From positions 62,001 to 126,000 of the forward strand of contig JACIYN010000006.1 in the NCBI GenBank assembly GCA_014359885.1: DNA of 64,000 nt, in the 5' to 3' direction. How positions within the stretch are numbered: the stretch's first letter is position 1; every line of letters begins with the position of its first letter. The position numbers and the translations under genes are program-made. The notes beneath the pieces are model-generated. The model was not told the DNA's origin. It saw only the letters and a list, made by a program, of their open reading frames with translations, and ran no database searches. The DNA is from Desulfacinum sp. (GTDB lineage Bacteria > Desulfobacterota > Syntrophobacteria > Syntrophobacterales > DSM-9756). Positions 57,666 through 64,000 of this stretch are shown in pieces.

Positions 57666-59420
57666 ATGACGAAAAGGGGCTTGCTGTTATCCATCCTTTG
57701 CGTATGTGCGGTGGTCTTTTGCGGGGCGTCCTGGGTGGCGGCCCAGCCGGCCAAGGACATCACCGAAGAGGTGATCGTGGGGCCGGGAAGCGTCAGCCTG
57801 GCCACCAAGAAGGACATCATGATGAGCTTTGGCGCCCTGGTGCGCTTCATCCCCACCTCCGAATCCAACTGGGACTTCGGGATGGGGGACAGCCTCAAAG
57901 GTGCCGGGTTTTTTAATGGCAAACTGGACAGCAACTTTTTCCAAACTCATTTGAATGAAGCGGGTGCCGTCCGGAAGGGCTACATCCGGAACGAGGACAA
58001 GCTCTATTTCAACGCCATGCCCGTGGATCGCAAATGGTCTTTCTATGCGGCGCTGGAATTCGACCGACCCATCGATACGGATACGGTGGACAACCGCGGC
58101 GGCCGCGGCGACAACAGCAACTTCGGTTTGGAGCGCCTGAACGTCAGCGTGGCGTTGCCCTTCAACACCCGGCTGCATGCCGGCTGGGACGTGTGGGGAT
58201 TCGACCATTACGATGGCGCTTCCATGGTCTATTCGGATGACAATGCCGGGTTCTGGTTGGATGGCGAAGTCGGCAAGCTGACCTACAGCCTTGGGTATTT
58301 CAAACTCATGGACAACAGCTTTCAGAGTGGATTGGAGAGCGCAGTCGTCAAAGAGGAATTCTATGCGGACGACGATGATCGCGATCTCATTGCCTTCTGG
58401 GCAAATTATCAGTTCAATGAGCAGCACAAGATCAAATTCTTCTATGGTTACGACCGTATTCGAGCAATTCCTGTGAGGGATTTCTATACAGTAGCGTACG
58501 TAACGGCACTCGACAATGCAGATCTCACGACAGCGGATGCACTAGACCTTGTGGGTGTGTCAGATGGGACTCCTGATGTGACCGATCCCAACTTTCCGTT
58601 GGCGACCGGCATTGCCAATGTTGTGAGCGCAGGAACTCCCAAAGTTGATTCGCACCATGTTGCTGCTTACTACGTGGGCAATTATGGGCCGGTTGAGTTG
58701 TTCCTTGAAGGCGTTTACCAGTTCGGAAAGGCTGAGAATACCGGCTTGACACACGATGATATGGACATTTCCGCCTACGCATTGGCGGCAGACCTGACAG
58801 TGGAGCTGAAGGACTGGGTTGGCTTTAGTGTGAAGCCCCACGTGGGCGTAATGTACACGTCGGGTGACGATGATCCCAATGATGACAAGTTGGAAGGTTA
58901 TACCGGTATCGAAAACGGCCAGCGATTCTCTAATCGTTGGGGTGGTGAAAACACCATCATCGGCGACACCAACTTCCTCCTGGGTACAGCCCTTTACGGA
59001 TATCTCCCGGAATTCTACGGAAACGGAACCCCCGTCTTCACGGGCGGTCTGCAGAATTTCGCGGGGACAGGAAACGGCCGCGGCGACAACCCCGGCATGA
59101 CGATGCTGAGCATGGGGGTGACCATCACGCCCAAGCGCTTCATCATCTATCGGACCAATGTGAACAACTTCTGGTGGAATGAGGACTTTGTGGTTAAGAG
59201 CTTCACTTATCCATACACTGTGACGGAGATCAAATCCGGCTTCGTGGGGACGGAGTGGGACAACGAGCTGACGGTGGCCCTGCACAAAAACATGTTCATC
59301 AAGGGCCAGGCGTCCTTCTTCTTCCCGGGTGACGTGATCGAAGACGTAACCGAAGCCCTGGGCGCCAAGAGCGACGACACGGCGTCGCGCTTCGCCGCCG
59401 AGCTCATCTGGAACTTCTAG
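57666..59420 (+). CDS. Outer-membrane porin-like beta-barrel protein
   Basis: A 584-residue secreted protein. Signal peptide with likely cleavage after W-V-A-A, then alternating polar and aromatic strands, many Y, F, W, N, G and D, and a final aromatic residue (L-I-W-N-F) as in outer-membrane proteins. The alternating pattern suggests a substrate-specific porin of the type found near fatty-acid genes in Desulfobacterota, but no family was recognised. The middle third (about 58440-58900) is clearly less GC-rich than the ends, as if loops vary or were exchanged. A terminator follows. Confidence 0.85.
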   Translation: MTKRGLLLSILCVCAVVFCGASWVAAQPAKDITEEVIVGPGSVSLATKKDIMMSFGALVRFIPTSESNWDFGMGDSLKGAGFFNGKLDSNFFQTHLNEAGAVRKGYIRNEDKLYFNAMPVDRKWSFYAALEFDRPIDTDTVDNRGGRGDNSNFGLERLNVSVALPFNTRLHAGWDVWGFDHYDGASMVYSDDNAGFWLDGEVGKLTYSLGYFKLMDNSFQSGLESAVVKEEFYADDDDRDLIAFWANYQFNEQHKIKFFYGYDRIRAIPVRDFYTVAYVTALDNADLTTADALDLVGVSDGTPDVTDPNFPLATGIANVVSAGTPKVDSHHVAAYYVGNYGPVELFLEGVYQFGKAENTGLTHDDMDISAYALAADLTVELKDWVGFSVKPHVGVMYTSGDDDPNDDKLEGYTGIENGQRFSNRWGGENTIIGDTNFLLGTALYGYLPEFYGNGTPVFTGGLQNFAGTGNGRGDNPGMTMLSMGVTITPKRFIIYRTNVNNFWWNEDFVVKSFTYPYTVTEIKSGFVGTEWDNELTVALHKNMFIKGQASFFFPGDVIEDVTEALGAKSDDTASRFAAELIWNF

Positions 59421-59444
59421 CCGGAAGCCTCGGGACCGGCTGCA

Positions 59445-59470
59445 CGGCGCCGGGTCCTTCCCCGGTGCCG
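59445..59470. other. Hairpin after the porin gene
   Basis: CGGCGCCGGG and CCCGGTGCCG (one G-T pair) with a 6-nt loop. No clear T run follows; it may aid the stronger terminator at 59507. Confidence 0.6.
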
Positions 59471-59506
59471 CGCCCGGTTCTTTGACGTTCAGCCGGACAC
59501 GAAAAT

Positions 59507-59549
59507 GGGGTATAGTGAGCGCCTTCAGGCCGCTATACCCCTTTTCTTT
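59507..59549 (+). terminator. Terminator between porin and lipoprotein genes
   Basis: GGGGTATAG (59507-59515) and CTATACCCC (59533-59541) are a perfect 9-bp stem around a smaller hairpin (GCC, TTCA, GGC), followed by TTTTCTTT. The A-rich stretch before it would allow termination in the other direction too. Confidence 0.85.
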
Positions 59550-59579
59550 GAACACCCAACGGCACAGGGAGTCGAACGC

Positions 59580-60635
59580 ATGAAACGGTCCGTGACACCC
59601 CTCCTTATCCTGATCCTGGCCCTCCTCCATCTTCCCTTTTGGGGTTGCGGTTCGGCCCCGGATATCGTGAGCGAAGAAAAGAAGCCGGGCCAGAAGTACT
59701 CGGCGGCCGAGGTCCGTGAGATCCTGATCGACCATCCGTTCCTCCTTTCCGGGGACTACTTCCGGGAACGCCAGGACCTGAAGCCCATGGTGCTGGGAAG
59801 CGTCCTTTCCCAGGCCCAGGAAGAATCCACCGAAGAGCTCAAGGCCCAGCTCAAGGAAAAGGAAGAACGCCTGGCCAAGCTGGAAAAGGCCGTCTTCGAA
59901 GGAAGGCGCCCCGCCCTTCCCGCCGAAGCCCTTCGCATCAAGGTGGGCTTCCTGGTGGACCCGGAAAAGGTCCCCACCCACCTGGCGGACCGCCTGCTGG
60001 CCCAGGCCGACCGGCTCTCGGTCACCTACGATGTCCTCTTCGTCCACCACCGCGACCTGGAACAGGTCCTTTCCGGCACCGACTGCCTGCAGAAGCGGGA
60101 CCTGGCCTGTATCACCCGGATCGCCGCCATCTACCCCGGTACGCGCTTCATCAACCTGGTGGAATCGGTGAGCGTCCCGGCATCCTTTCCCGGCACCGCC
60201 GCGGCCCGGTTCGGCATGGTGGACGCCGGCATCGGGTACCGCTACCCCCTGGTGCAGATGGAGATGCCGGTCAAAAACGACGCCGACGTGACCACCTTCC
60301 TGGAACTCATCGCCCGCCGAAGTTACGAACAGGCCCTGGACAAGAAGGACACCATGCCCTGGGTCACCCACGTCTTCAGCCAGCAGCAGGGCCAGTGGTT
60401 CGTGAGCGCCGGGAACCGGTCGGGCCTCCTGGTGGGGGACCTCCTGGACGTGGTGAGCGACGGCAAGCTGGTGCAGGCGCCCACGGGGGTTCCCGCCGCC
60501 TGGATGCCCGGGCCTCCCAAGGGGCGGCTCCGGGTGGAACGCCTCTTCGGAGATGACCTGGCCATCGCCACCCTGGTCTCCGGTGAGCCGCCGGAAATGG
60601 GCGACTGGCTCATCCCTGTCCGGGCCAAGCCGTGA
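59580..60635 (+). CDS. Hypothetical lipoprotein
   Basis: A 351-residue protein with a lipoprotein-type signal: hydrophobic residues 7-20 then F-W-G-C-G, with Cys as the first mature residue. A coiled coil with E and K at about 75-105 and a globular domain follow. F-L-V-D-P-E-K-V-P and L-L-V-G-D-L-L-D-V-V are recognisable stretches, but I do not know the family. The start at 59580 was chosen because the signal starts there; the longer frame runs through the terminator hairpin. It stands alone between terminator and a heptamer array. Confidence 0.8.
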   Translation: MKRSVTPLLILILALLHLPFWGCGSAPDIVSEEKKPGQKYSAAEVREILIDHPFLLSGDYFRERQDLKPMVLGSVLSQAQEESTEELKAQLKEKEERLAKLEKAVFEGRRPALPAEALRIKVGFLVDPEKVPTHLADRLLAQADRLSVTYDVLFVHHRDLEQVLSGTDCLQKRDLACITRIAAIYPGTRFINLVESVSVPASFPGTAAARFGMVDAGIGYRYPLVQMEMPVKNDADVTTFLELIARRSYEQALDKKDTMPWVTHVFSQQQGQWFVSAGNRSGLLVGDLLDVVSDGKLVQAPTGVPAAWMPGPPKGRLRVERLFGDDLAIATLVSGEPPEMGDWLIPVRAKP

Positions 60636-60643
60636 AGTCGCTG

Positions 60644-60804
60644 GCCGTGAGTCGTGAGTCGTGAGTCGTGAGGCGTGAGTCGTGAGTCGTGAGGCGTGAG
60701 GCGTGAGTCGTGAGTCGTGAGTCGTGAGTCGTGAGGCGTGAGTCGTGAGGCGTGAGGCGTGAGGCGTGAGGTGTGAGGCGGAAGGCGGAAGGCGGGAGGC
60801 GGGA
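60644..60804 (+). repeat. Twenty-three GTCGTGA/GGCGTGA heptamers
   Basis: Starting with GCCGTGA at 60644, 23 units in one phase (GTCGTGA and GGCGTGA mixed, then GGTGTGA, GGCGGAA, GGCGGGA). It lies just after the lipoprotein gene. Confidence 0.97.
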
Positions 60805-60816
60805 GGGGACTCCGTT

Positions 60817-60852
60817 CTCCCCCCTTTTCCAAAGGGGGGTCGGGGGGGATTG
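60817..60852. repeat. CCCCCC/AAAGGGGGG palindrome
   Basis: CTCCCCCCTTTTCC, AAAGGGGGGTCGGGGGGGATT, as at 36988, directly after the heptamer array. Confidence 0.9.
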
Positions 60853-60971
60853 GCGAAAGGTCGGGCCAAGGGGGGGAGGGCGCCCCGGCGGGACCTTTTC
60901 AACGCCCTTGACATGCCTCGGCGTGTGGAGTTAAAAAGGCTGCCTCAGTCAACCAAACGGTAGGTAGAATC

Positions 60972-61622
60972 ATGGAACCCCATCTCTTCTCCCCCGCCCA
61001 CAACCCGTCGGACAACGTCACCAAACGCGAACTCTACCGCGTGGCCGCCCGCCTCTTTAAGGAAAAGGGCTACCGCGCCACGTCCATGCAGGACATCGCC
61101 AACGCCCTGGGCATCCAGAAGGCGTCCATCTACTACTACATCCGCACCAAACAGGACCTGCTCACGGCCATCGCTCGGGCCGCCATGGAAATGCTCCTGG
61201 CCGAAGGGGAGCGGATCGCCGGGGCGCCCCTTCCCCCCGAAGAAAAACTCCGGGAGCTCCTGCGAAGCCACGTGCGGCTCATCTGCGGGAACCTGGACCT
61301 TTTCACCGTCTCGCTTCGGGAGCTGACGCCCGTCAACGCCGGGGACCACTGGCGTGAGGTGGTGGCGCTCCGGGACCGCTACGAAGCGCTGCTGCGCGCC
61401 ATCCTCCGGGAAGGCATGGAAAAGGGCGCCTTCCGGCGCCTGGACGAAAAGCTGGTGGGCTTCGCCTTCCTGGGCATGGTCAACTGGACGATCCGCTGGG
61501 TGGATCCCGCCGGCGAAAAGAGCCCGGAAGAGATCGCCTCCGCCTGGGAGGACCTTTTCCTGCACGGCGTCCGGGCCCAAGGGGGCGGAGCCGCCGTTCC
61601 GCCCAACGCCCGCAATGGGTGA
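60972..61622 (+). CDS. TetR-family regulator, second copy of the region
   Basis: A 216-residue TetR regulator. Helix-turn-helix T-S-M-Q-D-I-A-N-A-L-G-I-Q-K-A-S-I-Y-Y-Y (about 37-56). The C-terminal ligand domain is rich in L, R and E, and the ending P-P-N-A-R-N-G is unlike the first TetR. It stands before an enoyl-CoA hydratase and an acyl-CoA dehydrogenase, which it likely controls. A TTGACA near 60908 with the A/T-rich AGTTAAAAAGG following is a possible promoter. Its stop lies 51 bp before the next ATG. Confidence 0.93.
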   Translation: MEPHLFSPAHNPSDNVTKRELYRVAARLFKEKGYRATSMQDIANALGIQKASIYYYIRTKQDLLTAIARAAMEMLLAEGERIAGAPLPPEEKLRELLRSHVRLICGNLDLFTVSLRELTPVNAGDHWREVVALRDRYEALLRAILREGMEKGAFRRLDEKLVGFAFLGMVNWTIRWVDPAGEKSPEEIASAWEDLFLHGVRAQGGGAAVPPNARNG

Positions 61623-61672
61623 ATGGGCCCGCCGAAATCGCCCGCATCAACAGCCTGGGAGCGGAGGGAGCC

Positions 61673-62464
61673 ATGAACTACCAATACCTGGACGTGGAAC
61701 GCGACGACCATCTCCTCACGGTCACCATCGCACGGCCGGAAGCCATGAACGCCCTGCACCCGCCCGCCTGCCGGGAACTGGACCGGGTCTTCAACGAATT
61801 CCAGGACGACCCGGACCTGTGGGTGGCGATCCTCACGGGCCGCGGCCACAAGGCCTTCAGCGCCGGAAACGATCTCAAGTGGCAGGCGGAACACGGCGCC
61901 GCGGCGCTTCGCCGCGAGATCGATTCGCTGCGGGGCGGCTTCGGCGGCATCACCCGAAGGACCGACTGTTACAAGCCCCTCATCGCGGCGGTGAACGGCC
62001 TGGCCCTGGGGGGCGGCTTCGAACTGGCTCTGGCCTGCGACGTGATCGTGGCCGCCGAACATGCCCAGTTCGGCCTGCCCGAACCGAGGGTGGGGGCCAT
62101 GGCTGCGGCGGGAGGCGCCTTGAGGCTGCCGCGCCAGATTCCCTACCACGCGGCCATGGGCCTCTTGCTCACGGGGCGCCGTCTTTCGGCCAAGGAGGCC
62201 CGGGGCCTGGGCCTGGTGAACGAGGTGGTGCCCGCGGCGGAACTCATGGCCTGCGCCCGGCGGTGGGCCGAGGACATGCTGGCCTGTTCGCCCCTTTCCC
62301 TGCGCGCCACCAAGGAAGCGGCGCTCAAGGGTCTGGAGATGCCGCTGGGGGAGGCGCTTCGAACGGTCTTTCCCGGCATGGAGGCGCTGCGGTCTTCCGA
62401 GGACTACATGGAAGGGGCCCGGGCGTTTGCTGAAAAGCGAAGGCCCGTCTGGAAGGGCTGCTGA
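61673..62464 (+). CDS. Enoyl-CoA hydratase/isomerase (crotonase family)
   Basis: A 263-residue crotonase. F-S-A-G-N-D-L-K-W (about 64) and G-L-A-L-G-G-G-F-E-L-A form the oxyanion hole. Glu in F-G-L-P-E-P-R-V-G is the first catalytic Glu; the second position, in M-A-A-A-G-G-A, is not acidic, so activity as hydratase is uncertain. Start at 61673 with GGAGGG; the frame upstream is not supported. It belongs to the TetR unit with the acyl-CoA dehydrogenase 95 bp downstream. Confidence 0.92.
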   Translation: MNYQYLDVERDDHLLTVTIARPEAMNALHPPACRELDRVFNEFQDDPDLWVAILTGRGHKAFSAGNDLKWQAEHGAAALRREIDSLRGGFGGITRRTDCYKPLIAAVNGLALGGGFELALACDVIVAAEHAQFGLPEPRVGAMAAAGGALRLPRQIPYHAAMGLLLTGRRLSAKEARGLGLVNEVVPAAELMACARRWAEDMLACSPLSLRATKEAALKGLEMPLGEALRTVFPGMEALRSSEDYMEGARAFAEKRRPVWKGC

Positions 62465-62480
62465 TCCCAGGGCGTCTTTT

Positions 62481-62512
62481 TTTTCTTCGGTATTCTACCG
62501 TATGATCGGTCG
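62481..62512. promoter_or_regulatory. Short gap with a dyad before the last dehydrogenase
   Basis: A/T-rich stretch with T run and the dyad ACCG, TATGAT, CGGT (about 62498-62511). It may be a TetR-type site or part of a promoter; a weak call. Confidence 0.35.
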
Positions 62513-62559
62513 TATCACGCCGGCCCCCAAGAATCTCGCACAGGAAAGGATGCGCACCC

Positions 62560-63714
62560 ATGGATTTCACCATCCCCGAAAACCTTCGCATGATGCAGGA
62601 AACGGTCCGCCGGTTCGTGGAACGGGACCTGGAGCCCATCAGCCGGCAGGTGGAAGACGAGGACCGCATTCCCGAAGAGACGGTCCAGAAGATGCGGGAC
62701 CTGGGTCTCTTCGGGCTGGCCATCCCCGAGGAATACGGCGGCCTGGGCTTGGGCGTTCTGGGAGAATGCCTCGTCTACCAGGAACTTTCCAAGACCAACG
62801 CCTGCTTCCGGAGCCGCATCGGCACCAACAACGGCATCGGAAGCCAGGGGATCGTGATCGACGGAACGGAGGAGCAGAAACAGAAGTACCTGCCGAAGCT
62901 GGCCAGCGGGGAATGGACCGCCTGCTTCGCCCTTACGGAACCGGAAGCGGGATCCGACGCCGCCGCCATCCGCACCCGGGCGGAACTTAAGGGGGACCAC
63001 TGGGTCCTGAACGGCAAGAAACACTTCATCACCAACGGGGACATCGCCGACGTGGCCACGGTCTTCGCCGTGACGGACCCCCAAAAACGCGCCCGGGGCG
63101 GCATCACCGCCTTCATCGTGGAGCGGACCTTTCCGGGCTATTCCGTGGGGATCATCGAGCGGAAGATGGGCCTTCGCGGAAACCACACGGCGGAGCTGGT
63201 CTTCGAAGACTGCATCGTGCCCCGGGAGAACGTGATCGGCGGTGAGGCCATGGTGGGCCAGGGCTTCAAGACGGCCATGAAGGTCCTGGACAAGGGACGC
63301 CTCACCATGGGGGCGTCCGCCGTGGGGACGGCGGAAAAGCTTCTGGAGCTTTCCATCGATTACGCCAAGCAGCGGGTGCAGTTCGGAAAGCCCATTGCGG
63401 AGTTCCAGGCCATCCAGTTCATGCTGGCGGACATGGCTACCCAGATCTATGCGGCCCGCAACATGCTTTACCACGCCGCATGGCTCCGGGATCAGCGCGG
63501 CACGGCCGTGGTGCGCGAAGCGTCCATGGTCAAGCTCTTCTGTACCGAGATGGTCAACCGGGTGGCGGACATGGCCGTCCAGATCCACGGCGGCATGGGC
63601 TACATGAAGGACTATCCCATCGAACGGTTCTACCGGGACGTGCGGCTCACGCGGATCTACGAGGGAACCAGCGAGATCCAGAGGCTGGTGATTGCGCGGG
63701 AGCTTCTCAAGTAG
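62560..63714 (+). CDS. Acyl-CoA dehydrogenase, short-chain type
   Basis: A 384-residue acyl-CoA dehydrogenase with all usual motifs: L-T-E-P-E-A-G-S-D, F-I-T-N-G, V-Q-F-G-K-P-I, and catalytic Glu368 in Y-E-G-T-S-E-I-Q. H-G-G-M-G-Y-M-K-D-Y lies just before. It is the most typical of the four dehydrogenases. It is followed 30 bp later by the 3-hydroxyacyl-CoA dehydrogenase gene, so this unit contains hydratase, dehydrogenase and hydroxyacyl step together. Confidence 0.95.
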   Translation: MDFTIPENLRMMQETVRRFVERDLEPISRQVEDEDRIPEETVQKMRDLGLFGLAIPEEYGGLGLGVLGECLVYQELSKTNACFRSRIGTNNGIGSQGIVIDGTEEQKQKYLPKLASGEWTACFALTEPEAGSDAAAIRTRAELKGDHWVLNGKKHFITNGDIADVATVFAVTDPQKRARGGITAFIVERTFPGYSVGIIERKMGLRGNHTAELVFEDCIVPRENVIGGEAMVGQGFKTAMKVLDKGRLTMGASAVGTAEKLLELSIDYAKQRVQFGKPIAEFQAIQFMLADMATQIYAARNMLYHAAWLRDQRGTAVVREASMVKLFCTEMVNRVADMAVQIHGGMGYMKDYPIERFYRDVRLTRIYEGTSEIQRLVIARELLK

Positions 63715-63744
63715 GCGAAAATCGACACGGAGAAGGACAAGGCC

Positions 63745-64000
63745 ATGGAAATCAAAAGGATCTTCGTCATGGGCGCGGGCCTCATGGGGAGCGGCATCGC
63801 CCAGGTGGCCGCCCAGGCGGGTTACTCGGTGAGCCTGTGCGACGTGAGTCGTGAGGCCCTGGAGCGGGCCCTGAACAACATCCGCTGGTCCGTGGGAAAG
63901 TTTGCGGAAAAGGGGCAGGTGACCGAGCCCGTGGAGACGATTGTCGGGCGAATCGAGCCCACCCTGGAGGTGGATCCCGCCGGGGGAGCGGACCTGGCCG
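63745..64000 (+). CDS. 3-hydroxyacyl-CoA dehydrogenase, NAD-binding part (cut by the window end)
   Basis: The first 85 residues of a 3-hydroxyacyl-CoA dehydrogenase. The NAD-binding loop is V-M-G-A-G-L-M-G-S-G-I-A-Q-V-A-A (from residue 8), the acid after strand 2 is in L-C-D-V, and the L-x-x-x-x-x-x-I-R-W-S-V-G-K region fits the family. The catalytic His-Glu pair lies outside the window. The ATG at 63745 has AGAAGG upstream. It should oxidise the product of the hydratase encoded two genes before. Confidence 0.92.
   Translation, partial: MEIKRIFVMGAGLMGSGIAQVAAQAGYSVSLCDVSREALERALNNIRWSVGKFAEKGQVTEPVETIVGRIEPTLEVDPAGGADLA

Noticed and set aside
58560..60914. Minus-strand ORF of 784 codons
   Set aside because: Antisense to the porin and lipoprotein genes and runs through a terminator and a heptamer array, giving T-H-A-S-R-L type peptide repeats; not a gene.

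Overview
The window looks like the genome of an anaerobic, high-GC member of the Desulfobacterota (the former Deltaproteobacteria; a Syntrophobacter-like sulfate reducer or syntroph is the best guess). The reasons are an F0 ATP synthase operon with separate b' and b genes, a 2-hydroxyacyl-CoA dehydratase-type activase pair, an AmrS radical SAM enzyme, a MerR regulator with a two-CW Cys domain, and a very large acyl-CoA catabolism region. The species call is inference; no rRNA or tRNA gene was found.

Layout. 1-1.57 kb: end of an F0 operon (two tandem c subunits, b', b) closed by a strong terminator. 2-12.3 kb: housekeeping and small-metabolism genes (patatin phospholipase, AMP nucleosidase, two alpha/beta hydrolases, TrmL-type tRNA methylase, RfaE2, shikimate kinase, Usp, an endonuclease III relative, AmrS). 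12.3-28.3 kb: a methyltransferase, IlvD, MerR plus radical SAM, the activase pair overlapping RNase G, a LOG-family protein, an RlmI-type methylase, MlaC, RadC and a quinone oxidoreductase. 28.6 kb: an ABC ATPase. 29.5-39.7 kb and 45.2-64 kb: a fatty-acid or other CoA-ester degradation island with five acyl-CoA synthetases, four acyl-CoA dehydrogenases, two crotonases, a MaoC hydratase, an SDR, a thiolase with an HMG-CoA-synthase-like partner, the start of a 3-hydroxyacyl-CoA dehydrogenase, and MerR and TetR regulators. It is interrupted at 39.9-44.9 kb by a minus-strand block (PIN/Phd toxin-antitoxin, a zinc-ribbon/SPFH pair and three tandem near-identical coiled-coil membrane proteins), and at 55.4-60.6 kb by manA, an outer-membrane porin-like barrel and a lipoprotein.

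The genes of the island can work together as a full beta-oxidation spiral: CoA activation (five synthetases), FAD-dependent oxidation, hydration by crotonase or MaoC type enzymes, oxidation by the SDR or the 3-hydroxyacyl-CoA dehydrogenase, and thiolysis. The number of parallel enzymes suggests several different acid substrates.

The most unusual feature is not a gene. Nearly every larger intergenic space carries tandem arrays of degenerate 7-bp units (such as GTCGTGA, GGATTAA, GGTGAAA, TAACGCC). The words differ from place to place but the 7-bp phase is kept, in one case over 31 units. Read in the sense direction the arrays are G-rich and C-poor just after stop codons and C-rich before start codons. 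They supply the stop codons of many genes, one sits in frame inside a large ORF, and one lies beside a duplication of a gene end. Several palindromic intergenic repeat families are also present. Other points of interest are a two-carboxylate Na+-type c subunit, a small ORF with an in-frame TGA followed by a SECIS-like hairpin, the tandem hendecad-repeat membrane proteins, and an HMG-CoA-synthase-like protein lacking the catalytic Cys.
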